A stretch of 24,858 bases of DNA. Origin: a virus. The stretch is from the IMG/VR virus record IMGVR_UViG_3300042451_001762, positions 1 to 24,858 of that record; one strand, given 5' to 3'. The notes beneath the pieces are model-generated. The model saw only the letters and a list, made by a program, of their open reading frames with translations. It searched no databases and was not told the origin of the DNA. Position 1 is the stretch's first letter, and each line of letters begins with the position of its first letter. The position numbers and the translations under genes are program-made. Positions 1-8,087 of the stretch are shown here, in pieces.

Positions 1-121
1 GGCTAAGATTGACAAATGGACTGAAGCCGGCGGTACTGGTATTCTGCATAACGATGCAACTGATACTATTAAAGTATTAGAAAAAATTCTCGAAAGACTT
101 CGAGGCGGTTCTCAGACCTAA
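1..121 (+). CDS. C-terminal fragment of unknown phage protein
   Basis: An open frame runs in from the left edge and stops at TAA 119-121, leaving 39 visible residues (first complete codon at base 2). The end reads ...IKVLEKILERLRGGSQT, an amphipathic helix followed by a short polar tail. I do not recognise the family and the fragment is too short for a functional call. It is convergent with the tail sheath gene and is followed by a strong hairpin terminator, which supports it as the true 3' end of a + strand gene. Confidence 0.55.
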   Translation, partial: AKIDKWTEAGGTGILHNDATDTIKVLEKILERLRGGSQT

Positions 122-157
122 ACTGAGTGGTGGAGTCGACCTCAAATCGGTCATGCC

Positions 158-195
158 CAAAAAGAAAAGGACCTCATTGAGGTCCTTTTCTGATT
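158..195. terminator. Bidirectional intrinsic terminator between convergent genes
   Basis: Bases 163-176 and 178-191 are perfect reverse complements (14 bp with the core AGGACCTCA/TGAGGTCCT; the apical pairs must open to form the loop). The arms begin with an A-rich tract and end with TTTTCT, so the hairpin has a U-run in both directions. It lies between the unknown + gene ending at 121 and the sheath gene ending at 213, and probably terminates both. Confidence 0.85.
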
Positions 196-212
196 TAGGT
201 AGTTCCTTATCT

Positions 213-3200
213 TTAGAATGAAGGAGTAAATCCGCTCGATTGAGAAGATAACTGGCCTCCAGCTCTTGTGATAGTGATACGGTTGACAAACTTGTGAATT
301 CCTCTTGGGAAATCGATGATAATATCGATAATTCCAGCATTGTTCTCAAGTACTTCCGGTCCGTTATTACTCTCGTCAAAGACAATATCATAACTTGAAA
401 TTCCACGAGCATCTTTCACAGCCTCTAAGTAGTTTCTAACTAGAGTCTTAACTCGAAGTCTAGTGATTTCATCGTTAAAGTCGAATAGGAAGTTTAGAAG
501 AATTCTTTCAACGTCTTTCTCGATTGTTACTAGCGCTTCTCTAACATGGATATTATTTAGAGCTGACTTAACTCTTTGATATGCAGTGTTGTTTGAGAAT
601 ACCATGATTCCAAAACCGCGACGGCGTACAATCAAGTTATGACCTGCTGGCTCTAAGAAATCTCTGTCCTCGTTAGTTAGATCGTATTCTACACCAACTA
701 CTTCTGGATCAGTGATTATGCCTCGCTTACCAGCTGCAATTGAGAATGTGTTACCACTACGATACTTTTTCATGAACAAGTTAGATACGTAAGCTGCCGG
801 TGGAACTGATTTATTTCTACCATTTTCTTGAATAATCAAGTTAGGCATAAAATAAGCAGCGTATGATTGTAATGGAATGCCATTCTTTTCGCCAGCTGCA
901 AATCCAGCTTGGAAGCTTGGATTTTGAGTTAAGTCTCCACCTGTCGCAATGTATTCAGCAGATACTAATTTAGTTACTGGGTTTACAAAGCTTGGGTCAG
1001 TTGATCTTTCTAGTTGAGCAAATGATGGGTTATTTAGAATCGCTAGTGCTTTACCGTGATCAGCTGCCAATTGAACTAGTGCAGATTTTGCATTAGCTGC
1101 GATTTGACCTTCGTACGAATCAACAATGTAACGATAATCTAGAGTTTCACCATCGGCTAGAGTAGATGCGATATTGTATTCATACATGAAATCTAAGATT
1201 TCGTCCTGTCTAGCAGAAGTCCCGTTAGGATATAGATCATTCTCTGCCCAATCTAATCCAGGTAGTTTAACGCCAACTGCGTGAGAAGAGAAATTCTTGA
1301 TTCCTTTGTAAACGCTAATGATGTTTGAAGTTAAATCAAAACCTAGAGTATTTGCTGCGGTTGGGGCTGCAGTTGTAACTGTGTACTTCAACGTGGTCGA
1401 AGCGTTAACCGTTACTTTTTGTGCAACAACTGAAGTAATCTTTAAGAGACGACCTCTACCTGCTGAAACTCCAGCTTTAATGTATTGACCTACTTTAAAG
1501 AATTCATCAACCTCAGTTCTCTTAGCTGAATCATAGTTACCGTTTACTGGTTCTCCTTTTGCAGTGTTACCGTACAAGTTAGGATTCAGTGTGAATGTAA
1601 TCTTGTTAGGCGCAAAGTATTGATATGCTCCGCTAAAGTAAGCAGTATTAGTTAAATCAAATTGATTTTTGAACTTATCGCCGCTTGTTGTAATGTTTAA
1701 TACATTAAGAGTGTTAATCGTAGTCGCTACTGCATTTGTCTGGTTAGTTAAAGTTGCGTCGTTGTAGAACAGAACTTCAATGTAATTAACTCCCTGTGAA
1801 GTTTTAACTAAACCATCAATTTTGATATACAATAAACTACTTCTGTCGCCAGTTTTAATAATACCTTTCTTCCAAGCATTCCAAACTTCTCCACCTTCGT
1901 ATGCAGCAACGTATTTATTGTTTTGAGTAATTACTTGAGTGTATACATCAAATCCACCAGCTACGTAGTTAACGTTTCCACCAGCAATGATTCCATTACC
2001 GTGAGTAATTGTTAGCACGTCATCGTCTGCACCAGGAGCACTTTCTGGAGTATAACTTCTTGCTGAAATTGCAACGTAAACACCAGCAGTAGTTGTTAGT
2101 AAGTATTTACCTACGTCAAATGATGTTGATAAATCTACTCCTGCTCCGGTAACAGTTAGAGTTGTGTTATTAACTCTAGTTACAACGGCAGTTAATGGAG
2201 TAATTGAAGTTGCTGTGTATGAAGTAGTAGTTGAACTTGGGATAATGTGTGATTGGCCAGCAATCGCATCTCCAAGTACTGCATCGATATCGTGAATTCT
2301 AAATTGGAAGTTTCCGTCCGCTGCTTTTCTGTGACTTAATACATCGATTAGAGGAGTTTTAACGGTCGCACTTGCGTCTAACCAATACTCGTTCTCATCA
2401 AATCCATGACCTACTAGATCAAGGCGATGAGTTCTAACATCTTCGTTACCTGAAGTATTATCAAACTCGTCTTCAGTTAGGTCCATAATGTCAACTTTAC
2501 CAAAGTCTAATGCACAGAATACGCCGGATTGAGCAAACGCTCTGTTAAAGATACGATCGATTGATACATTTGAATTTGTAAGATCTCTAAAGTCTGGGAT
2601 AATGCAGCCAATTGCTTTATTAAGTAGAGTTACTTCACGAAGAGAAACAAAATCATTCAATTTAGAAATGATCAAGCCGCTTTCAGTAAAGTACTGACCA
2701 TAAACTGGATCTTTGCTAAGTTTTAGGTAATCAGTCCAATCGCCTTCAACTGCAATCGCTTCAACAAAGAAGTCAGATACAATATCGTCGACGTGTAGAT
2801 ATTCTGGAATTTCAACATTTTGGCCAAGTAGCTTGTAGTACTCAGCAACAGTTAGATCATAACCAGTTACACTAGCGATTCTAGTCCAAACAGTTACGTC
2901 TTTTTTACCTAAGTTAACAAAACTTAAGATTTTGTTCGCATCCTTATCTAGTGCACCATAAGTTGTGCCTGAATTTACATAAAGATCACCGAGCGCAAGG
3001 TTTTTAGTCTTGTTTAATTGATCAATGCTCGCAAACCAAAGCTTCTGAGTATTATAGTAATCAGAAATTTTGCTTTTGAATAAATTTGGTGCCCAAGTTG
3101 AATTGTTTGAAGCTGATTCAGTGTTAAAAGTTCCAAAAAACGCCTTATCTGTGTCACTAACTGGCACAAGGTTTAGCGCGAAAACTGGACCTTCTCTTAA

Positions 3201-3446
3201 AGCAACATCAATTGTTCTGTGAAAGTAGCTTCCGTTTTTTTCCAATTTTGTATCAATCTCACCATACACAGCAAGTCTCGTTCTAAGATCGTTTACTGCA
3301 ACTACTGAATTGATAGGGCCCTTCTTACTCGAACCAACGATTAGACGTCCTGTTGAGATAGGAAGGCTCAAATTGGTGCTTTCGTCAATTTCTACAGTAT
3401 AGACTCCGCTTGATTTGAACCTATTCAGATTTAATTTTTCTGCCAT
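213..3446 (-). CDS. 18: Contractile tail sheath protein (gp18-like), unusually large
   Basis: Predicted tail sheath subunit, which polymerises around the tail tube and contracts to drive DNA delivery. The N-terminus (residues about 10-60, with SGVYTVEID and TGRLIVGSSKKGP) and roughly the last 190 residues (FGIMVFSNNTAYQRV, then a stretch of VREALVTIEKDVERI type ending near a TITRAGGQL strand) match the general pattern of phage sheath proteins. At 1077 residues it is far longer than T4 gp18 (659). The extra length is mainly a Thr/Val/Asn-rich, beta-looking middle region, about residues 390-760, probably surface-exposed domains. The ATG at 3446 has no Shine-Dalgarno but lies 24 bases below a late-promoter-like motif. 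The gene stands alone between a terminator and its promoter region. In T4 it is next to the tube gene; here the tube gene is about 15 kb away. Confidence 0.9.
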   Translation of the reverse strand: MAEKLNLNRFKSSGVYTVEIDESTNLSLPISTGRLIVGSSKKGPINSVVAVNDLRTRLAVYGEIDTKLEKNGSYFHRTIDVALREGPVFALNLVPVSDTDKAFFGTFNTESASNNSTWAPNLFKSKISDYYNTQKLWFASIDQLNKTKNLALGDLYVNSGTTYGALDKDANKILSFVNLGKKDVTVWTRIASVTGYDLTVAEYYKLLGQNVEIPEYLHVDDIVSDFFVEAIAVEGDWTDYLKLSKDPVYGQYFTESGLIISKLNDFVSLREVTLLNKAIGCIIPDFRDLTNSNVSIDRIFNRAFAQSGVFCALDFGKVDIMDLTEDEFDNTSGNEDVRTHRLDLVGHGFDENEYWLDASATVKTPLIDVLSHRKAADGNFQFRIHDIDAVLGDAIAGQSHIIPSSTTTSYTATSITPLTAVVTRVNNTTLTVTGAGVDLSTSFDVGKYLLTTTAGVYVAISARSYTPESAPGADDDVLTITHGNGIIAGGNVNYVAGGFDVYTQVITQNNKYVAAYEGGEVWNAWKKGIIKTGDRSSLLYIKIDGLVKTSQGVNYIEVLFYNDATLTNQTNAVATTINTLNVLNITTSGDKFKNQFDLTNTAYFSGAYQYFAPNKITFTLNPNLYGNTAKGEPVNGNYDSAKRTEVDEFFKVGQYIKAGVSAGRGRLLKITSVVAQKVTVNASTTLKYTVTTAAPTAANTLGFDLTSNIISVYKGIKNFSSHAVGVKLPGLDWAENDLYPNGTSARQDEILDFMYEYNIASTLADGETLDYRYIVDSYEGQIAANAKSALVQLAADHGKALAILNNPSFAQLERSTDPSFVNPVTKLVSAEYIATGGDLTQNPSFQAGFAAGEKNGIPLQSYAAYFMPNLIIQENGRNKSVPPAAYVSNLFMKKYRSGNTFSIAAGKRGIITDPEVVGVEYDLTNEDRDFLEPAGHNLIVRRRGFGIMVFSNNTAYQRVKSALNNIHVREALVTIEKDVERILLNFLFDFNDEITRLRVKTLVRNYLEAVKDARGISSYDIVFDESNNGPEVLENNAGIIDIIIDFPRGIHKFVNRITITRAGGQLSSQSSGFTPSF

Positions 3447-3468
3447 TGCGGGTACTTATTATTTTTAA

Positions 3469-3483
3469 AGTTATTTATTTATC
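3469..3483 (-). promoter_or_regulatory. T4-type late promoter motif for the sheath gene
   Basis: On the - strand the sequence reads GATAAATAAATAACT, an ATAAATAA-type box like the T4 late -10 element TATAAATA, about 24 bases before the sheath ATG. The same box precedes other structural genes in the window at similar spacing. Confidence 0.65.
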
Positions 3484-3504
3484 AGCTTCTGCCCAAATTT
3501 CACA

Positions 3505-3545
3505 TATTTATAATCCGGGCGATCTGCTGTCTAACGTTATTTATC
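3505..3545 (-). promoter_or_regulatory. Two additional late-promoter-like boxes upstream of the sheath gene
   Basis: Within the 168-base gap 3447-3614, the - strand carries an exact TATAAATA at 3505-3512 and GATAAATAAC at 3536-3545. With the box at 3469-3483 this makes three stacked motifs. The rest of the gap shows no ORF and no obvious hairpin. It must also hold the promoter of the + strand gene at 3615, which I could not identify. Confidence 0.4.
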
Positions 3546-3614
3546 AGCCAGTGATCTACAAAACCTAAACTTTTTCGGCTTTCTGGGTAAAAGACACCTA
3601 GATACACGAAATTT

Positions 3615-4094
3615 ATGGCAAATACTGATAATACCTGTTCACAATTGGAGATCAAAGACTATTGGTCAGATCGAGCTGAGCCTAGTGAAGATACACTTGG
3701 AGATATTCTAAATCTGCAGGCCGAGACACAAAAAGATGTTTACGGTTATGACTTTAAGAACATGGCCCTCAGAGAAGTAATGGACTTTTGGCACATGAAC
3801 AATCACGCAATGATTGATGAAATCCATGAGGCAACTGATGCGCTCGGTGGAATCAAAGATGGTTCAGGCAATGCCATTTGGAAAAGATGGAAAAAGGACT
3901 ATAGTTCATTTGGATCAAAGAAATTCTCTGATTTGTCAGAAGCAGACCAATTAGAGTGCAAGTTTGAAATTGTCGACATGCTTCACTTCTTTATGAATTA
4001 TGCGGCTTCAATCGGTATGACTTCTCAGGAGATGTACAATATGTACATGGCAAAAAATGAAGAAAATCGTCAACGTCAACAACGGGGATATTAG
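3615..4094 (+). CDS. 56: gp56-like dCTPase/dUTPase (all-alpha NTP pyrophosphatase)
   Basis: Predicted to hydrolyse dCTP and/or dUTP to the monophosphate plus pyrophosphate. The 159-residue protein has the metal-binding pattern of the all-alpha NTP-PPase (MazG/dUTPase type 2) superfamily: ExxE at E69/E72 in DEIHEATD and ExxD at E118/D121 in FEIVDMLHF. The end (YMAKNEENRQRQQRGY) closely resembles the C-terminus of T4 gp56 as I recall it (YLKNKENFARQDNGY), as does the preceding LSEADQLECKFEIVDMLHFF. In T4, gp56 removes dCTP and supplies dCMP to gp42. A gp42-family gene and dCMP deaminase occur about 13 kb downstream. This is the only + strand gene between two - strand structural genes, followed by a terminator. 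The dCTP versus dUTP preference cannot be read from sequence. Confidence 0.85.
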   Translation: MANTDNTCSQLEIKDYWSDRAEPSEDTLGDILNLQAETQKDVYGYDFKNMALREVMDFWHMNNHAMIDEIHEATDALGGIKDGSGNAIWKRWKKDYSSFGSKKFSDLSEADQLECKFEIVDMLHFFMNYAASIGMTSQEMYNMYMAKNEENRQRQQRGY

Positions 4095-4128
4095 TTTAAA
4101 AACGACTTAATACTTATACTTAGAGTAT

Positions 4129-4163
4129 AAAAAAAGGAGCGATTATAAACCGCTCCTTTTTTA
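4129..4163. terminator. Bidirectional intrinsic terminator
   Basis: Left arm 4130-4141 (AAAAAAGGAGCG) pairs perfectly with right arm 4151-4162 (CGCTCCTTTTTT) around a 9-base loop. The A-run and T-run at the outer ends give a U-tract on either strand. It separates the convergent gp56-like gene and the fibre gene. Confidence 0.88.
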
Positions 4164-4180
4164 TTTTAAATAAGTTGAAC

Positions 4181-6610
4181 TTATGAGTTTCGCTTAGATA
4201 CTCCAGTTTGACCTCCAATTACGATAATTGAATCAAACGCGCCGATTGCATCGCCGGCATGAGTTAAGCTTCCGTCTACTGTTACAGAATACGAACCGGA
4301 TACAGCTAATTCCGCTGAATCTATACGGTATGCATCAGTTGATCCGTCGATAATAATGATCAAGCCACTTGTTTTAACTACCGCTCCCTTAATCGGCAAT
4401 GCCGTGCCATTAATCTGGTTTTGAGTCCAAGTTGAACCCGCTGCAACTATATCGGCGCACAAGTTAATTTGGGTTTCAGAACTAGCTGTTGCTATAATTT
4501 TAGTCGCAGCTAATGTGATGCTTGCACTAGTAAACTGTTCTCCAACTGGTAAATTGGTTGCCACGTGAATTGTATCCCATGACGAGCCAAAGTTACTTGT
4601 GTATGCAACTTTGTTAGCTGATACAGCAATTAGGTGATTTCCACTTGCTCTTTCGATCGCAATCTTATTAACTGATGAGTTTGTTACCATATTGAGAGTA
4701 GGTAACCAGTTAGCTCCAAAATCAGTTGTTTTGTAAAGGTATCCGTTCGTTGCGCCAACTAAGAAGTCAGTTGAACTCACTCTAACTCCAGCAGTTGGAG
4801 TAAAAGCTAATCCGGTCAATACTTCCCAACCAGCTCCATCTGATACAGCAACTCCAAAGCCAGACGTTGCAATCCAGCTATCTTGTAGCATGTTAATACC
4901 ATTAATTCTACCGCCTCCTGGGATAACCGCTGCTGCGTTCCAAGTAGATCCAGCGTTGTCTGATCTCCAAATTTCTCCAGTATCAGTACCTGCTAGGATA
5001 ATATCGCCGTAAACGTCGATTGCTGTGATATTGCCGTCGATTGGTGCACTGTACGATGTATACGCAGGTGCCGCTGTAGTAATCGGTGAAGTTGTAGTCG
5101 TCGTGCTAGTTGTCGTAGTAGTTGTGGTAGTTACCGCTGGGTTAGCAACTTCATTTACTTTATCTCCATAGTAAAGCACAGTAATAATATCGCTAGACTC
5201 CAATGGGAATCCAACGCCAGTATAACTTCCGCTTGTGTTGGAACCAGCATAAACAGTTACTGTGCTTGAGCCAGCAGCCCATTGACACTCATAATATTTA
5301 CACTTAACTCCATTAATGAATACTTGTACGTATTCACTATTTGCTAAAATGTCTTTAAATTCTCCAGTTGAAACTGCATAACTTAATGTTATTACGGCAT
5401 TGCCGCTACCGTCTAGGGTAAACTTACCTGCTGCAGCTGATGCGGCATATACAATATCTTCATGAATCGTACCACGAATAATTACTTTAAGTGCTTCAAC
5501 TCCAGTAACTTTCTTAACTAATGCAGTATCTGAATCACTAAATACTAAACTTTCAGAAAGTAGGTTGATGCCGTATTGATTAGGCGTTGCACTGTCTTCG
5601 TATGTCTTAACTTGTAAATTAAATGATGCTGCAATCTCATTAATGTCTACCGCGATTGAGATTGTTCCAGTACCTGCTGCTCCAGAATCAGTATACGCCA
5701 AGTTAATGCCATATCCCTCAGTTAAGGTAGCATTCATTAGGTCTTGAATAGCCTCTTTGGCATTATTACCCAACGAAATAAATTCAACATTGTTTGCATC
5801 AAGGCCGTAAATCTTTAGATTTGCAGCGGTTAAGGCACTCATTGCGGTAGTTGTAGTTGGTTCAACAGTAGACGTAAACAGTCTAAATTGACCTTCTGTT
5901 GAATTATAGATTAAACCAGCATATGCACTACTTCCAGTTTGTTGATAAAGACCTGTGATTGTAACTGAACCAGTGTTACCGTTTGCAAGTTTAATGAATC
6001 TGTCTTGAACAACTACGTCATTAACTGCAGTTTGGGTAACATTACCAACAACGTTAAAGTTACCTTGAACGGTTAAGTCTCCAGGAACAGTTGCGTTATT
6101 TCCAGCAAAATGCGATCCTTCAATGTAAACCTCTCCATTAGTTGAAGAAATTGTTAGGTTACCTGTGCCTGTGTGAGTTACTGTCTGTGAGTTTCCAGAC
6201 AAGGTAACGTTACCTACTAATTCAGTAGTAGTTGTAACCTTTAAAGAACCTGGAGCGATTACTGCAGATGGCAAGCTAAACGTATACTCGACACCATTCG
6301 TTAAATCAGCCTTTGAAACGCTAACCTGATTCGCAGTACTCTTAAGATCAATTGTTGCCTGTTTAGTTAGGTTCTTACTACCAGCGCCGTTCACTAAATA
6401 TGTAAAATAGAGACCGTCAATCTGATCTGCAATGTCATCAATTGCTCCAACAATTTTGTCAACGACGATTTCGTATTGGTCGCCGGCTGTAATCGAATAC
6501 GCGCCCGCTGCAATTCCAGCTAAGTTGTCAATACCAAATACGTTACCGGATACGTTGCCAACTGGGGTTTTAATGTACAGATCAATCTGTTTACGTTTAA
6601 TTAATGCCAT
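4181..6610 (-). CDS. Virion fibre/adhesin-like protein with C-terminal Asp-box beta-propeller
   Basis: Probable structural protein exposed on the virion, perhaps a tail or head fibre. Three parts are visible. (1) Residues about 1-490 are a beta-rich, Asn/Thr/Gly-rich shaft, including the phage-fibre motif GDLTVQGNFNVVGNVTQT...VVVQDRFIKLANG at 177-210. (2) Residues 494-507 are an uninterrupted Thr/Ser linker (T8-S-T5). (3) Residues about 517-809 hold Asp-box-like repeats (SDNAGSTW at 550-557, then TTDFGANW and TSNFGSSW) typical of BNR/sialidase-type beta-propellers. No catalytic sialidase residues are evident, so binding is likelier than cleavage. The ATG at 6610 lies 24 bases below an exact TATAAATA box. 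The precise virion location is unknown. Confidence 0.75.
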   Translation of the reverse strand: MALIKRKQIDLYIKTPVGNVSGNVFGIDNLAGIAAGAYSITAGDQYEIVVDKIVGAIDDIADQIDGLYFTYLVNGAGSKNLTKQATIDLKSTANQVSVSKADLTNGVEYTFSLPSAVIAPGSLKVTTTTELVGNVTLSGNSQTVTHTGTGNLTISSTNGEVYIEGSHFAGNNATVPGDLTVQGNFNVVGNVTQTAVNDVVVQDRFIKLANGNTGSVTITGLYQQTGSSAYAGLIYNSTEGQFRLFTSTVEPTTTTAMSALTAANLKIYGLDANNVEFISLGNNAKEAIQDLMNATLTEGYGINLAYTDSGAAGTGTISIAVDINEIAASFNLQVKTYEDSATPNQYGINLLSESLVFSDSDTALVKKVTGVEALKVIIRGTIHEDIVYAASAAAGKFTLDGSGNAVITLSYAVSTGEFKDILANSEYVQVFINGVKCKYYECQWAAGSSTVTVYAGSNTSGSYTGVGFPLESSDIITVLYYGDKVNEVANPAVTTTTTTTTSTTTTTSPITTAAPAYTSYSAPIDGNITAIDVYGDIILAGTDTGEIWRSDNAGSTWNAAAVIPGGGRINGINMLQDSWIATSGFGVAVSDGAGWEVLTGLAFTPTAGVRVSSTDFLVGATNGYLYKTTDFGANWLPTLNMVTNSSVNKIAIERASGNHLIAVSANKVAYTSNFGSSWDTIHVATNLPVGEQFTSASITLAATKIIATASSETQINLCADIVAAGSTWTQNQINGTALPIKGAVVKTSGLIIIIDGSTDAYRIDSAELAVSGSYSVTVDGSLTHAGDAIGAFDSIIVIGGQTGVSKRNS
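5090..5131 (-). repeat. Poly-Thr/Ser linker tract inside the fibre gene
   Basis: Fourteen consecutive codons encode Thr (13) or Ser (1), using ACT, ACA, ACG and ACC mixed. This is therefore a protein-level homopolymer and not a simple DNA microsatellite. It separates the beta-rich shaft from the propeller and probably acts as a flexible or glycosylatable linker. Confidence 0.85.
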
Positions 6611-6631
6611 TTGTGCTTACAAGTTCTTTGT

Positions 6632-6644
6632 AGTTATTTATATC
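6632..6644 (-). promoter_or_regulatory. Late promoter motif for the fibre gene
   Basis: The - strand reads GATATAAATAACT, containing an exact T4 late box TATAAATA (6635-6642), 24 bases before the ATG at 6610. Confidence 0.75.
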
Positions 6645-6704
6645 GACCCCAGCAAAGAACTTTAGCGGATTTTTTAGTAAATTAGATAGACCAAATATCT
6701 TTTC

Positions 6705-8087
6705 ATGATAATAAGTACAGAATTCAACCAAGATACCTCAGAATTAATGGTATCATACTATGATGCAAACGGCCAAGTTGCATTTATCAAAAAATACATT
6801 CACGATATTGACCAGTTCAATTGGGTTTTAACTCCAAGTCCAACTGAGTATCGTAATTGGGACAATCGTTTTCTAAAAAAGTCCAAGAATAAGTGGCTCA
6901 GTCGTTTTAGACTCGAAGAGCTCATTCAGGAGAGATTTACCCCAGAAGAACTCGCCTTAATCTACTCAAACCAGGGCCCAAAGAAGTATTATCTCGATAT
7001 TGAGATTCAGTTAACGTCAAACGAGTTCCCAGATCCAGCCAAAGCTGCGATGCCTGTGAACTTAATAACATTTGTGAATGAAGAAAACGTCTGCTATGTC
7101 ATGTCGACCATGAAAGACTTAGAATCAGGTGTAGTTTCGCAGCTAGAAACTGAAGTTAACGAATACTTTGTGGCTCACAATCAGACTTTCTCTCTCAAAT
7201 ACCTATTCTTTGATACAGAGGAAGCCTTAATGTCAACCTTCTTTTTGAAAGTCTTACCAAAGATTCCATTTTTTACTGGTTGGAACGTGATAGGCTTTGA
7301 CTGGATCTATCTGGTCAATCGAGCCAAGCGCTTAAAGATTGAAGCAATGGAGAATATGCCAAGTGATAAGCTAATTGGTCAATCCAAGATGCCACTCCAC
7401 ATCGGCCTACTCGACTACATGGAAGTATTTATGAATACTAAGCCATACAAAGTTGTCGAAAACTATAAACTTGACTATATTGCTAACCTCGTTTTAGGCA
7501 CAACGAAACTTCACAGTGAATATGCAACAATGATCGAGGCCCAGCAAGACGTTGAGAACTTCGTCAAGTACAACATCATTGATACAATCCTAATCAAACT
7601 AATTGAAGATAAGTTGGGCTTGTTAGACGTTGCCTTCTCTATTTCTCAACTTGCAAAGGTTGATGTATCTAAAGTATTCTCAGCTGTGTACATTACTGAG
7701 ACGCTGATGTGTCGAGAATTCTTGAGCAGAGGTAAACTAATGGCCAGCGACCGACGAGACATTGAAAATGAGGCAACTTATGACGGAGCCTTCGTTGCAA
7801 CTCCAGTGCCAGGCTATTATAAGTATGTTTCATGCTTTGACTTTGCCTCAATGTACCCGAATTTACAAATTCAATTTAACATTTCACCAGATTCATATTT
7901 GGGTAAATATAATCCGGCTCAGCAGGTGCCAGATGAAACTATTTTCACCAAAAATGATACAATATTCACAAATAAGTTCGACTCAGCCGCTAGAGCTATT
8001 CTAAAGGGTCTGTACAATGAACGATTTGAAACAAAGGCAAAAATTAAGTCGTTAGAAGACGAGCTAGCGCATGAAAAAACTAATTAA
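6705..8087 (+). CDS. 43A: Family B DNA polymerase, N-terminal half only (exonuclease plus start of palm), gp43A-like
   Basis: Replicative DNA polymerase fragment. All three 3'-5' exonuclease motifs are present: Exo I YLDIEIQL (D98, E100), Exo II GWNVIGFD (N194, D199) and Exo III YNIID (Y289, D293). Polymerase motif A follows at 379-386 (DFASMYPN), preceded by the usual YDGAFV element at 359-364. The frame then closes at residue 460, inside what should be the fingers. Motif B (KxxxNSxYG) and motif C (DTDS) are missing and I find them in no frame of this window. T4 gp43 is about 900 residues, so half the enzyme is absent. Split gp43A/gp43B polymerases are known in Aeromonas T4-like phages; the same is likely here, with the other half outside the window. 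The exonuclease half looks intact. The next gene overlaps its end by 17 bases. Confidence 0.9.
   Translation: MIISTEFNQDTSELMVSYYDANGQVAFIKKYIHDIDQFNWVLTPSPTEYRNWDNRFLKKSKNKWLSRFRLEELIQERFTPEELALIYSNQGPKKYYLDIEIQLTSNEFPDPAKAAMPVNLITFVNEENVCYVMSTMKDLESGVVSQLETEVNEYFVAHNQTFSLKYLFFDTEEALMSTFFLKVLPKIPFFTGWNVIGFDWIYLVNRAKRLKIEAMENMPSDKLIGQSKMPLHIGLLDYMEVFMNTKPYKVVENYKLDYIANLVLGTTKLHSEYATMIEAQQDVENFVKYNIIDTILIKLIEDKLGLLDVAFSISQLAKVDVSKVFSAVYITETLMCREFLSRGKLMASDRRDIENEATYDGAFVATPVPGYYKYVSCFDFASMYPNLQIQFNISPDSYLGKYNPAQQVPDETIFTKNDTIFTNKFDSAARAILKGLYNERFETKAKIKSLEDELAHEKTN

Noticed and set aside
121-212. Possible tRNA or small RNA in the gap before the sheath gene
   Set aside because: No cloverleaf or T-loop GTTCRA pattern; the hairpin is explained as a terminator.
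77-412. ORF of 111 residues on the - strand
   Set aside because: It is antisense to the terminator and overlaps the end of the sheath gene in another frame; no recognisable features.
4181-6610. Diversity-generating retroelement target in the fibre gene
   Set aside because: No reverse transcriptase and no template/variable repeat pair were seen in the window.
6432-6665. + strand ORF of 77 residues over the start of the fibre gene
   Set aside because: Antisense shadow of the fibre gene and its late promoter; no supporting leader or homology.
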